Shown: one piece after another, positions 1 through 8,182 of the stretch
How the letters are laid out: the number at the start of each line of letters is the position of its first letter
Numbering within the stretch: position 1 is the first letter of the stretch
Assembly (NCBI GenBank): GCA_903825895.1
Contig: CAIKCI010000011.1
Location: 28,807 to 92,806 of the forward strand
Source: an uncultured Actinomycetes bacterium
GTDB taxonomy: Bacteria > Actinomycetota > Acidimicrobiia > Acidimicrobiales > RAAP-2
Direction: 5' to 3'
Length of the DNA: 64,000 bases
Notes under the pieces: model-generated
Told to the model about the DNA's origin: nothing
What the model saw: the letters and a program-made list of their open reading frames with translations, nothing else
Databases searched by the model: none
Program-made: the position numbers and the translations under genes

Positions 1-1
1 G

Positions 2-1117
2 ATGATGATGAGTCAGATGAAGCCACTTGATGTGGCCACGAGAATTCCAAAGCTCCGGCAACTCTTTGAAGCAGCCGGTATCGATGGGCTGTTGGTCTCA
101 AATTTGACCAACATTCGCTATCTCACGGGCTTCACGGGTTCGGCTGCGCAACTTGTTGTCACCCATGATGATGCGCTGCTTACGACGGATGGTCGCTACC
201 GCACCCAATCGGCAGAACAGGTTGACGAAGCACGTGCCGCGGTGCGTATTGTCATTGGCGGGGGAGCCGAGCAGAACGAAGCGGTCGACCACGTGATGCA
301 CAGCGCTGAACGAATCGGCCTTGAAGCCGATGACACCACATGGGCCAAAGCGACGGCGCTTGAAGGACGCCTTGCGAAGGCGCTTGTGGCCACCACTGGT
401 TTAATCGAATCGCTTCGAGAAATCAAAGATGAGGGTGAGATCGACCGGATGCGCGTGGCAGCATCCATTGCCGATGCCGCCCTCGGCGAGGTCCTTCCGC
501 TGATGAAAGACACCGGCGTGAATCCGATCACCGAAAGTGAGTTCGCCTTAGCCCTGGACTCAGCCATGCGTCGTCGCGGAGCTGAGTCGGTGGCATTTGA
601 AACCATCGTGGCCGCCGGCGAAAACTCAGCGAAACCCCACCACCACCCAACAGATCGCGTCATCGTGGTCGGAGACCCAGTCGTCGTGGACTTTGGAGCG
701 ACGTTTGAGGGCTATCGCTCGGATATGACCCGCACGTTTCTTGTTGGGGGCGAACCAACGGGTGAGTTGAAGGTGATCTTTGATTTGGTGCGTTCAAGCC
801 AAGCGGCCGGCGTTCTCGCCGTGCGCCCTGGGATTGCAGCAAGCGAAATAGATAATGTTTGTCGTACCGTTATCGCCGACGGAGGAATGGCAGAGAAATT
901 TGAACACTCGACCGGGCACGGTGTTGGCCTTGATATTCATGAAGCGCCCTGGGTCTCTTCACTTGGAACGGCGACGCTGACGGCGGGAACGGTCGTGACC
1001 GTCGAGCCGGGGGTCTATGTTGCGGGTGTTGGTGGTGTTCGTATTGAGGACACGCTAGTAGTGACGAGTGAAGGCGCTGAGGCCTTCACGAAATTTCCAA
1101 AGGAAGTAGCGGCATAA
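2..1117 (+). CDS. pepQ: M24-family Xaa-Pro aminopeptidase/dipeptidase
   Basis: Cytosolic metallopeptidase that removes residues next to proline. The protein has the two-part layout of family M24: an N-terminal creatinase-like domain (about residues 1-130) and a C-terminal pita-bread catalytic domain. The five metal ligands are readable: Asp in VVVDFGATFEGYRSDMTRTF (two Asp), His in STGHGVGLDIHE, Glu in VTVEPGVY and Glu in GVRIEDT. Three in-frame ATG codons lie at positions 2, 5 and 8 against the window edge, so the true start could also lie outside. The stop codon shares one base with the efp start (TAATG), and pepQ-efp-nusB is a common actinobacterial order. X-Pro aminopeptidase and prolidase cannot be told apart by eye. 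Confidence 0.9.
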   Translation: MMMSQMKPLDVATRIPKLRQLFEAAGIDGLLVSNLTNIRYLTGFTGSAAQLVVTHDDALLTTDGRYRTQSAEQVDEARAAVRIVIGGGAEQNEAVDHVMHSAERIGLEADDTTWAKATALEGRLAKALVATTGLIESLREIKDEGEIDRMRVAASIADAALGEVLPLMKDTGVNPITESEFALALDSAMRRRGAESVAFETIVAAGENSAKPHHHPTDRVIVVGDPVVVDFGATFEGYRSDMTRTFLVGGEPTGELKVIFDLVRSSQAAGVLAVRPGIAASEIDNVCRTVIADGGMAEKFEHSTGHGVGLDIHEAPWVSSLGTATLTAGTVVTVEPGVYVAGVGGVRIEDTLVVTSEGAEAFTKFPKEVAA

Positions 1118-1677
1118 TGGCAATTTCAACAAACGACCTGAAGAACGGGATGACGCTGAATCTTGATGACGGTTTATTCAATGTCATTGAATTCCAGCAT
1201 GTCAAGCCCGGCAAGGGAGGGGCATTCGTGCGTACCAAGTTGCGCAATCTTCGCAGCGGTGCGGTGATTGAGCGCACCTTTCGAGCAGATGAGAAACTTG
1301 ATCAGGCCATCATCGACAAGCGCGACACACAGTTCCTTTACCGTGACGGCGATGACTACGTCTTCATGGATCAGACCACTTTTGATCAGACCAACGTCTC
1401 ACCGGCCACGCTTGGCGAAGCGGCAAACTTTTTGAAAGTAGGCGATGGCGCAAATCTGCAAATGTACAAAGAGGAGATCGTTGGTATCGAGCTTCCCGCA
1501 TCAGTTGAGCTGACGGTGACTGAAACCGAGCCTGGTCTCCAGGGAGATCGAGTCTCGGGAGCTCGGAAACCAGCAACACTCGAGACGGGTTTCGTCGTGC
1601 AAGTCCCGCTGTTCATCAATGTCGATGAAGTTATCAAGGTCGATACTCGCACCGGCGAGTACATGACACGCGCTTAA
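1117..1677 (+). CDS. efp: Translation elongation factor P
   Basis: EF-P binds between the P and E sites of stalled ribosomes and promotes peptide-bond formation at polyproline stretches. The 186-residue length is exact for the family, with an N-terminal KOW-like domain followed by two OB domains. The modification loop reads KPGKGGAFVR, with the target lysine at about residue 33; no modifying enzyme (EpmA or YmfI type) is in the window, and many actinobacterial EF-Ps work unmodified. The C-terminal signature around FVVQVPLFINVDEVIKVDTRTGEY is intact. Its start overlaps the pepQ stop by one base, so the two are translationally coupled. Confidence 0.97.
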   Translation: MAISTNDLKNGMTLNLDDGLFNVIEFQHVKPGKGGAFVRTKLRNLRSGAVIERTFRADEKLDQAIIDKRDTQFLYRDGDDYVFMDQTTFDQTNVSPATLGEAANFLKVGDGANLQMYKEEIVGIELPASVELTVTETEPGLQGDRVSGARKPATLETGFVVQVPLFINVDEVIKVDTRTGEYMTRA

Positions 1678-1699
1678 GAAGAATTACGACCCTCCCTCG

Positions 1700-2095
1700 A
1701 TGACCCCCCTTGACCACCGTGAATCGCGCGAACGTGCCCTTGGCCTTCTTTACGAAGCGGCGAATAAACATCTTGATCCGCTCCAAGTACTCAGCGAAAT
1801 GATGATTCAGCCTGACCCTTACTGCGTTGAGTTGGTGACACGGGCAAGCTCCCTCCACGAAGAGTCCCTTGCTCGCATTGAAGGTGCGTCGACGAACTGG
1901 ACCTTAGAGCGGATGGGGATCATTGACCGCTTGGTGATGGAACTGGCGCTCGCTGAGCTTGCGGGCGATGAAGCTCCGCCCAGAGCAGTCGTCCTTGACG
2001 AAGCCGTCGAGTTGGCCAAGATGTTTTCGACGGAAGACTCAGGATCCTTTGTCAACGGCATCCTGGCGTCGTTGACCAGCCCCGACCCTTCGTAG
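1700..2095 (+). CDS. nusB: Transcription antitermination factor NusB
   Basis: NusB is a small all-helical RNA-binding protein that works with NusE (S10) at boxA in rRNA leaders. The 131-residue product has the family N-terminus (HRESRERALGLLYEA) and the conserved helix near IIDRLVMELALAEL, followed by VVLDEAVELAKMFSTEDSGSFVNGILA, the C-terminal signature. It lies 22 bp after efp in the pepQ-efp-nusB set. In many actinobacteria pyrR follows closely; here about 8.8 kb of respiratory genes lie between. A boxA-like site that it would recognise occurs near 63602. Confidence 0.93.
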   Translation: MTPLDHRESRERALGLLYEAANKHLDPLQVLSEMMIQPDPYCVELVTRASSLHEESLARIEGASTNWTLERMGIIDRLVMELALAELAGDEAPPRAVVLDEAVELAKMFSTEDSGSFVNGILASLTSPDPS

Positions 2096-2153
2096 CGACC
2101 ACCCGCAATTAGTCTGGGGGGACTGGAATGTTCGAGAGAAGGGAGTGCTTCGC

Positions 2154-3941
2154 GTGACCGGCATGAATACCGCAGTAAATGCGAAGAGCCCCTACATCAC
2201 CGGACAGTTCAATCACGCATTATTTCTGCAGTTTGCTATCTACGCAGGCATTGTCATTTTGATCGCGATCGCAGCAACGCTGTTCGTTTCCCGCTTTCGA
2301 GCAAATGTCGCCAATGGTTCCTCGCCGTTTGCGTCTGGGCCGGTAGCGGCTGAACCTCGAGCGCGAAGGCTGTTGAGAATCGGGTTCGGTGCCATTTGGG
2401 TGCTTGACGGCCTCTTGCAACTCCAACCGCAGATGGTGCTTGGCTTGCCGACCGACGTGGTCTCACCGACCGTCAGTTCAGCTCCGAGCTGGTTCGTGGG
2501 TTGGGTAACCTTTGGCACGAATGCGTGGCTTCGTCATCCCGTCACCGCCGCTTCAGCCACGGTCTGGCTTCAACTCGGGCTCGGGCTTTGGCTCATCGTG
2601 GCCAACCGTGGCTGGCTCTCTCGGTCGGCAGGCATCGTCTCTGGAGCGTGGGCGCTTACGGTGTGGATCTTTGGGAACGGCATGGGTGGACTCTTCGTCG
2701 CCCCTATCAGTTGGATGACGGGCGCCCCAGGGGCCGTCTTGTTCTATGGACTTGCGGGTATTGCCATTGCCTTGTCCATCGAGCGTCTGCGGCGACCCCG
2801 TTTTGCTCTTTGGAGCTCACGTTTGACAGCAATCGGATTGACGTACTTCGCGATTCTTCAGGCATGGCCCGGAAGGGGATTCTGGAATGGGGGAACGAGC
2901 AAATCCCCCGGGACCCTGCCAGCAATGGCGCAATCCATGGGGTCGGTCACTCAGCCCGCATTTGCCTCCTCGATCCAGCACTGGTTCTTCTCCTTCACGC
3001 TGACATGGTCATGGCTCTACAACGCTCTGATTGTGATCACCTTGGCGACGGTTGCTCTTTGTTTCTTTTCCAACAAGGCGAAGTATATGAAGTGGGCAAC
3101 CACAGGCTATGTGGTGGTGGCCATTGTGAACTGGGTCCTGGTTCAGGATTTCGCGATTTTTGGCGGCATGGGGACCGATCTCAACTCAATGATTCCTTCG
3201 GTGCTCTTTGTGGTTGCTGTCTATCTTCTCGTGAGCGAAACGGAACACGCTGGTTTGGAGATACCGGTGCTGAATCAAGATCCTGAGAAGGTCTACGCCC
3301 GGGCCGTTGGGACGACGGCTGCGGTGGCGCTTTGCTTGCTTGGGGCCGTTCCCATGGCGCTCGTGGGCATTCTGCCGGGAACGTCATCGGATCTCGCAGA
3401 AGCGTCGACGAATAGCGTTCAAAGTCTTTCGACCACTGCGCCAGACTTTACCTTGACCAATCAAAACGGGCAGAAGATTTCACTGGCCTCGCTGAGGGGG
3501 AACACGGTGGTTCTCTCATTCCTGGACCCGGTCTGCACGAATGATTGTCCCGTTGAAGCGCAACAGATGCGCATTGCGAGCGAACAACTCGGGCCTAACT
3601 CCAAGACTGTCTTTGTAGCCGTTAACACCAACCCTCTCTTTCGCTCCCAAGCCACCTTGCGAACCTTTACGAGTGAAGAAGGTTTAAGTTCATTTTCCTC
3701 ATGGGAATACCTCACGGGCTCGGTGGGCGAACTTCAGTCGGTTTGGAATTCCTACGCCGTGGGCGTCCAACTCGAGTCTGGCGGCGGCATGGTTGCCCAT
3801 GCTGAGCCAATTTATGTGATCAGTCCTACGGGTCAGCTGACGTCGACATGGACCGCCGTCGTTGGTGCATCGAGTTTGAACACCGTGCTGAGTCAATCTG
3901 GCGTTGCCCTGATTGTTTCCCAGGTAAAAAAGGCTCAGTAG
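2154..3941 (+). CDS. Membrane protein fused to a SCO1/SenC-type copper-binding thioredoxin domain
   Basis: Two-part protein of about 595 residues. Roughly the first 400 residues are membrane-embedded with about nine or ten hydrophobic segments; the stretch RIGFGAIWVLDGLLQLQPQM resembles DoxX-type membrane proteins. The last ~170 residues form an extracytoplasmic redoxin domain of SCO type (APDFTLTNQNGQKISLASLRG). The copper ligands are present: a C-x3-C pair (CTNDC, about residues 461 and 465) and a distal His at about 549 (VAHAEPIYVISPTG). SCO proteins deliver copper to the CuA site of oxidase subunit II, encoded 3.4 kb downstream. A GTG at 2154 lies 8 bp after GGGAG and is preferred; GTG 2145 and ATG 2163 are alternatives. 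The fusion is notable, since SCO is usually a separate lipoprotein. Confidence 0.8.
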   Translation: MTGMNTAVNAKSPYITGQFNHALFLQFAIYAGIVILIAIAATLFVSRFRANVANGSSPFASGPVAAEPRARRLLRIGFGAIWVLDGLLQLQPQMVLGLPTDVVSPTVSSAPSWFVGWVTFGTNAWLRHPVTAASATVWLQLGLGLWLIVANRGWLSRSAGIVSGAWALTVWIFGNGMGGLFVAPISWMTGAPGAVLFYGLAGIAIALSIERLRRPRFALWSSRLTAIGLTYFAILQAWPGRGFWNGGTSKSPGTLPAMAQSMGSVTQPAFASSIQHWFFSFTLTWSWLYNALIVITLATVALCFFSNKAKYMKWATTGYVVVAIVNWVLVQDFAIFGGMGTDLNSMIPSVLFVVAVYLLVSETEHAGLEIPVLNQDPEKVYARAVGTTAAVALCLLGAVPMALVGILPGTSSDLAEASTNSVQSLSTTAPDFTLTNQNGQKISLASLRGNTVVLSFLDPVCTNDCPVEAQQMRIASEQLGPNSKTVFVAVNTNPLFRSQATLRTFTSEEGLSSFSSWEYLTGSVGELQSVWNSYAVGVQLESGGGMVAHAEPIYVISPTGQLTSTWTAVVGASSLNTVLSQSGVALIVSQVKKAQ

Positions 3942-5065
3942 TGCGGCGACTCTTCTTGGTTGGACCGATCGCATTCCTTGTTGTTGCACTGTGCGGCTCC
4001 TTGGGTGGCGCTAGTGCAGTGTCATCGGTTCCATCAATACCGCTTTCAGGAGGCACATCGGATGGTGTAACGACGATGGCCATTGTCCCTATGGGTCATT
4101 TGAATGATCCCTTTAATACCTTCTATGAGAGTTTCACTCAAACGACGAGCGGTGTCTGGACGTTGTCGACGCTTCCTGGGGTTGGGACCAACGGGGGACT
4201 GAGCCTCACCTCACCGAGTCAAGGAGCTGTGGGTGTTTTGCCATTTGACGCTTCGACCGGAAGCGCGCTGATGCGACTGAGGAACGGAAGGGCATCTGGG
4301 AATGGTGAGGTGATCAAGGCGCTCGCTCATTCGCCGTCGGTGATTGCTGTCGATCCAGTGACGACAGCAATCAGCGTGCTCTTGGCTAATGGAACCGTGC
4401 GCACTCAAACTCTCTGGTCGAATGCACCGGTCACAACGGTCCAGCTCAGCACATTGAAAAATACCGCAGCGGGCAACAAATGCGGGATTGAGTCGTTGAC
4501 AGCGATTGCCTATGAGACGAATGGCGATCTGGCCGTTGGAGCGCAGTGTAAAAAAGGCGGCACAACGGGTGTGCTTATCAACCACGGCGGAGTATGGAGC
4601 GTTGCATCGTTACCCTCGAACGGCGCTGGATCGGTGCTTCGCCTTGACGTTGATGGGGTCGGATTGTTGGCGCTCTCTCAAACGCAAGGCTCAAAGGCTT
4701 CCGTTCGGGCACTCTTTGTTGGCGGAGAGACAACCTTGGCGAGTCCGGCACATTCACTGTCGGGAGCAACCGTCAGGGCAATAGCGATAACGGGAACAAT
4801 GACGCCAACCCGCAGTGATGTCATTACGTTGGCCACATCGAAGAAGGTCGTTGGTGTTTTGTTGACTCCTGGTGCATCGCCAACGGTGACGCCGGCTTTG
4901 CCGCTTTCAACACAGGCTGTTCTCGCCGCTGGAATGTTGGGGACAACGCTGACGGCAATCCAAGTGAACCAAGGCACCGCAATCTTCCAAACCCTGACGC
5001 CAGCAGGCACATGGCGGACGACACAGTCGACTAAAATTTCTGTGCCGTATGGTTCTGCGGGCTAA
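3941..5065 (+). CDS. Exported protein of unknown function
   Basis: I do not recognise a family. The protein (about 374 residues) begins with a clear signal peptide (MRRLFLVGPIAFLVVALCGSL) and continues as a Ser/Thr/Ala/Gly-rich chain with many short beta-like stretches, as in repetitive beta-propeller-like secreted proteins. It carries a single Cys pair region around KCGIESLTAIAYETNGDLAVGAQCKK. The GTG start at 3941 shares one base with the stop of the SCO fusion gene and follows AAAAGG at good spacing. The longer in-frame extension back to 3848 would overlap the upstream gene and lose the signal peptide. Position between a copper chaperone and CtaG suggests a link to oxidase assembly, but that is only inference. 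Confidence 0.65.
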   Translation: MRRLFLVGPIAFLVVALCGSLGGASAVSSVPSIPLSGGTSDGVTTMAIVPMGHLNDPFNTFYESFTQTTSGVWTLSTLPGVGTNGGLSLTSPSQGAVGVLPFDASTGSALMRLRNGRASGNGEVIKALAHSPSVIAVDPVTTAISVLLANGTVRTQTLWSNAPVTTVQLSTLKNTAAGNKCGIESLTAIAYETNGDLAVGAQCKKGGTTGVLINHGGVWSVASLPSNGAGSVLRLDVDGVGLLALSQTQGSKASVRALFVGGETTLASPAHSLSGATVRAIAITGTMTPTRSDVITLATSKKVVGVLLTPGASPTVTPALPLSTQAVLAAGMLGTTLTAIQVNQGTAIFQTLTPAGTWRTTQSTKISVPYGSAG

Positions 5066-5125
5066 ACCGCCTCTTCCTCTGATCGCTAGGATGCAGACGA
5101 CGGCGATCGACAGGAGGGTGCAGCC

Positions 5126-6016
5126 ATGATCTCGATGTCGATGAACACCACCATGGGTCCCGGTTGGAGTTTTTCCCAACTCTGGTTTCTGGCCCTGGCA
5201 CTGATCATCGTCGAAGAGGTTGGTCTAGCCCGGTTAATGGAACGCTCATCGCCCGAACGTGCAAAGACGTGGCGTCAACGGGGCTTTGCCTATGACGCTG
5301 CGTTGTGCGTTGTGTGTCTCATTGATTCGAGTCCGTTGATGCCCTATTCGATGGATCATCTGCCAGCCCATATGGCTATTCACGTCTTTGAGATGTTTTA
5401 TGTCCCAATCGTATTGGTCATAACTGCTCCCTGGCTCCCGGCGCTCTTTGCACTCCGGTTGACGACCCGACGGACGTTTCTGCGATGGTGGCGGTTCGGA
5501 CGCCAACGATGGCTCACGATGGGGGCACAGCGTCTCATCGCCTCCCCACTGTTTGCTCTGGTGTTTTTCAATGCGGTGATGATTCTTTGGCACATTCCCC
5601 GCATTTTCAACTACGGAGTGTGGCATCCGTGGGCGCACACCTGGCTGATGGGCCCTTCGTTCATACTCTCCGGCTATCTCTTTTGGAGGGTGATCTTGGG
5701 GAGTCATCCCTTCGGTCCTCGCGGTTCGACAAAGTTCCAGTTGATCACCATCGTCACAACGGCGCTCATCATGTTGGTCATTGCAATTTCCATGGCGGTG
5801 CTCTCTCACGCTGCGTGGTACACAATGAACGCGACGATGCTTGGCCAGATTGATGCATTCCATGATCAGCAGTTGGGTGCGGCAGTGTTGTGGATCTGCG
5901 GAGATTTCTGGGCGGTGCCCGCAATCGTGCTCTTGGTCAGTCGGATCGTCAAAGAGAACGGGAGCTTCGGTGCAGCGTTCGAGCGTTCCCTCGGGCGCGA
6001 ATCCGAAAACGCCTAA
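5126..6016 (+). CDS. ctaG: CtaG-family (caa3 type) cytochrome c oxidase assembly membrane protein
   Basis: Integral membrane protein of 296 residues with about seven hydrophobic segments, matching the Caa3_CtaG family by its pattern of conserved residues: SPLMPYSMDHLPAHMAIHVFEM near residue 70-95, then a long central region with ILWHIPRIFNYGVWHPWAHTW and a His-rich late segment (SHAAWYTMNA ... DQQLGAAVLWICGD). These proteins help assemble caa3-type oxidases, probably by copper handling. A strong GGAGG sits at the right distance before ATG 5126. It follows the SCO fusion and exported protein and ends with a 4-bp tail-to-tail overlap with the minus-strand gene at 6013. Confidence 0.85.
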   Translation: MISMSMNTTMGPGWSFSQLWFLALALIIVEEVGLARLMERSSPERAKTWRQRGFAYDAALCVVCLIDSSPLMPYSMDHLPAHMAIHVFEMFYVPIVLVITAPWLPALFALRLTTRRTFLRWWRFGRQRWLTMGAQRLIASPLFALVFFNAVMILWHIPRIFNYGVWHPWAHTWLMGPSFILSGYLFWRVILGSHPFGPRGSTKFQLITIVTTALIMLVIAISMAVLSHAAWYTMNATMLGQIDAFHDQQLGAAVLWICGDFWAVPAIVLLVSRIVKENGSFGAAFERSLGRESENA

Positions 6017-6372
6017 GTATCCTCATTCTGAGAAGAAGCACTGAGTTCTTCAAGGTAGGCATTCCACGCAGCGAGTTGCTCGGCATTTTCAGCGGCAAGC
6101 TTTTCGTCAACTGCCACTTCGCCAGCAGATTTCCTCCTGATGGGTTCGCCGCCGTGGAGGAGTTTCCACCACATGTAGAAGCCAAAGATAGCGAAGAGAG
6201 GCCATTCAAAGACGTAGGCCCAACTCAGTTCGTTGCCGCCCAGTGCCCGTGACAACTCGAACGCTCCTGCGGGGATACAGATGAGAAGGCAGAAAAAGAG
6301 GCCGAGATGAACACGAAACGCGGCCCCGCCCCTTAGCCGGGTTGATGGCGCCGTCTCAAGGGGTTTAGTCAC
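6013..6372 (-). CDS. Small two-helix membrane protein, unknown
   Basis: 119 residues with two transmembrane segments (about VHLGLFFCLLICIPAGAF and AYVFEWPLFAIFGFYMWWKL) and a charged, probably helical, cytoplasmic C-terminal tail rich in Ala, Glu and Lys. No family is recognised with confidence; the layout resembles small actinobacterial membrane proteins near oxidase genes. It starts with GTG at 6372. A TACCCT hexamer lies only five bases upstream of the start on its strand, so a leaderless transcript is possible. It converges on ctaG with a 4-bp overlap and would be transcribed away from the cox genes. Confidence 0.6.
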   Translation of the reverse strand: MTKPLETAPSTRLRGGAAFRVHLGLFFCLLICIPAGAFELSRALGGNELSWAYVFEWPLFAIFGFYMWWKLLHGGEPIRRKSAGEVAVDEKLAAENAEQLAAWNAYLEELSASSQNEDT

Positions 6373-6659
6373 AGTGTGTAGGGTACCGTGCCTATCGTTG
6401 TCCGCCTTCTTCAGAGATCAGCCTTCCGGGTACTTCGCGCAAGAAGGAATTCCCCCAGAGAGATGGTCCAGACCCGGTTTTCCTCTGTCTCAAGGCCAGA
6501 CGCCAAGAAATCCAGAGGGAATTCGAAGCAAAGCGAGCGGTTCAGGCTAGAAGAATTGACCGTTTTCTCAGAGAAGAGAAGAAGCCCGAGGAATCACTTT
6601 ACGGGTGCTTATAGTGTGGTTTACTTGGAGGCAAGTTAAGATTTGAATAAGGAGGCAGG
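6373..6659. other. Intergenic region upstream of the cupredoxin-cox operon
   Basis: 287 bp between two divergent genes. I see no convincing protein-coding frame. The right end carries a strong ribosome-binding site (AAGGAGG, 6649-6655) just before ATG 6660. A promoter for the cox operon should lie here, but I could not find a -35/-10 pair with good spacing: TTGACC at 6556-6561 lacks a matching -10 at 16-19 bp. The region has purine-rich stretches but no clear hairpin. Confidence 0.4.
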
Positions 6660-7346
6660 ATGAAGAAGTTCGTATGGGCGGTGGTGACAGTCCTCGTGGG
6701 CGCTGTTCTCATCGCAGCCATTGGACTTGGCTTTCATGACCAGCAGTACTCCTCACCCTATGGAACCGAGGTCGCAAAATCCGTCGGGATGATTACGGTC
6801 AACGGCAAGCAGTATCAGCATGTCGTTTTGAATTTAGTGACGGAACCTTCGGCTCAAGGAACAACGAGCAACGGCCAAATAATCCACCCAGGAGGCAATC
6901 CCTCGTGGCCGGCATACGCAGTAACGAACGAATACCAAATTCCCGCTAACGCTGTCGTGACGGTCAAGTGGTCGCAGTACGACTCGGGTGGCGTGGTCAA
7001 CAACCCCTACTTCGCCAAACCTCGCGGAACCATTGGTGGGATTGAAAGGGTAAATGGTAAACCCGTTACAGGAGTCGCTGCTGACAACATTGCCCACACG
7101 TTTACCCTTCGAGGTGAGCCGGGTGTGGACCCAAGGTTCTTCCTCAGCGTTCCTGGTCCCATTTCAAAACTCGGTGACAACGCTGAGAACAACAAGGGTG
7201 GGCAACTCGTTCAATTCTCGTTCATCTCGGGAAAGCCTGGTCTCTATGTGTGGAACTGTGAATTCCCCTGTGGACTCAGTGTTGGTGGCTTCGGAGCGGT
7301 AATGAGCTCCTATGGATATATGTCAGGACACATGCATGTCGTATGA
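6660..7346 (+). CDS. Membrane-anchored cupredoxin-like copper protein
   Basis: 228 residues: an N-terminal membrane anchor or uncleaved signal (VWAVVTVLVGAVLIAAIGLG) and a periplasm-side beta domain. Candidate copper ligands are His146 (IAHTFTLRG), a C-x3-C pair at residues 200 and 204 (WNCEFPCG) and a C-terminal GHMH (His224, Met225, His226). The C-x3-C spacing resembles the CuA centre of oxidase subunit II, but the downstream His and Met of CuA are not at the usual distance, so the site may be a type 1 or mixed centre. The gene has a strong SD, overlaps ctaC by 11 bp and is probably an electron carrier or copper donor for the oxidase encoded downstream. Confidence 0.7.
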   Translation: MKKFVWAVVTVLVGAVLIAAIGLGFHDQQYSSPYGTEVAKSVGMITVNGKQYQHVVLNLVTEPSAQGTTSNGQIIHPGGNPSWPAYAVTNEYQIPANAVVTVKWSQYDSGGVVNNPYFAKPRGTIGGIERVNGKPVTGVAADNIAHTFTLRGEPGVDPRFFLSVPGPISKLGDNAENNKGGQLVQFSFISGKPGLYVWNCEFPCGLSVGGFGAVMSSYGYMSGHMHVV

Positions 7347-8169
7347 GGAAAAGCGTGACGAGATAGCAGAAGAAGTAAAGCCAATTGTGGCGCATACAAT
7401 GCCTTTTCATAAAAAGGCTCCAGCGAAGGTTGTGTACATCACAATCGTCTTTACCATTATTGGTGTGCTGCTTGCGCTGTTCTTGCCAACGCACATGTTC
7501 CCCTTCTCAATGTCTCCTGAGATGCATGACGCAGTATTAACTTTTGTCGTCTTTACTATCGCAGCCGCTCCTGTAGCGGCGCTGGTGTACGCAATTGCAG
7601 CCTATAGCCTCATTGCCTGGAGGAAAAAGGGGGCGAACAACAATGAAGAGCCGCCAGAAGATGGTGCACCTTCACACGGGAGCGGCCTGATCACCTCGCT
7701 GTGGATCGGTACTTCGGTTGTACTCGTTCTCTTTCTTCTTGTTTGGGGAATGGCGGAACTTTCAGCGGAGACCGCTCAGCAGAGCAATGCCATCCAAGTG
7801 AATGTCACAGGCCAGCAGTGGATGTGGACGTTTAGTTATCCTGGAACCGGCGTGACTACCCATAATTTGATTCTTCCCGAAGGCCGACAGATTGACTTCA
7901 ACGTGACCAGCATGGACGTCACGCACGGATTCTGGCCGGTGGAAATGGGTGTTCAAATTGATGCCAACCCGAACGTAATCGACCACATCGCGGCGACAAC
8001 GAACCGCCTTGGGTCATTTGACGTCCGCTGTAGCCAAATCTGTGGTTTGTACCACGCGTATATGCAGACAAAGGGCACTGTCGTAACGAATGCTCAGTTT
8101 GCGACGTGGCTTGCGAGTCAAGGGGCATCGTCCTCATCAATTCAGTCCTACGCCTTAAGCGGGAAGTAG
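7336..8169 (+). CDS. ctaC: Cytochrome c oxidase subunit II (CuA)
   Basis: Subunit II takes electrons from cytochrome c or another donor through a binuclear CuA centre. About 277 residues with three hydrophobic N-terminal segments (VVYITIVFTIIGVLLALFLP; the stretch near AVLTFVVFTIAAAPVAALVY; and GLITSLWIGTSVVLVLFLLVWG), then a periplasmic cupredoxin domain. The CuA ligands are canonical: upstream His in MDVTHGFWPVE and C-x3-C-x3-H-x2-M in CSQICGLYHAYM. The Trp-rich QQWMWTFSYPG docking strand is present. ATG 7336 has AGGA seven bases upstream; ATG 7312 would overlap the cupredoxin gene further and lacks a good SD. No C-terminal cytochrome c domain is fused. Confidence 0.93.
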   Translation: MSYEEKRDEIAEEVKPIVAHTMPFHKKAPAKVVYITIVFTIIGVLLALFLPTHMFPFSMSPEMHDAVLTFVVFTIAAAPVAALVYAIAAYSLIAWRKKGANNNEEPPEDGAPSHGSGLITSLWIGTSVVLVLFLLVWGMAELSAETAQQSNAIQVNVTGQQWMWTFSYPGTGVTTHNLILPEGRQIDFNVTSMDVTHGFWPVEMGVQIDANPNVIDHIAATTNRLGSFDVRCSQICGLYHAYMQTKGTVVTNAQFATWLASQGASSSSIQSYALSGK

Positions 8170-8182
8170 AAGGAGAATACGA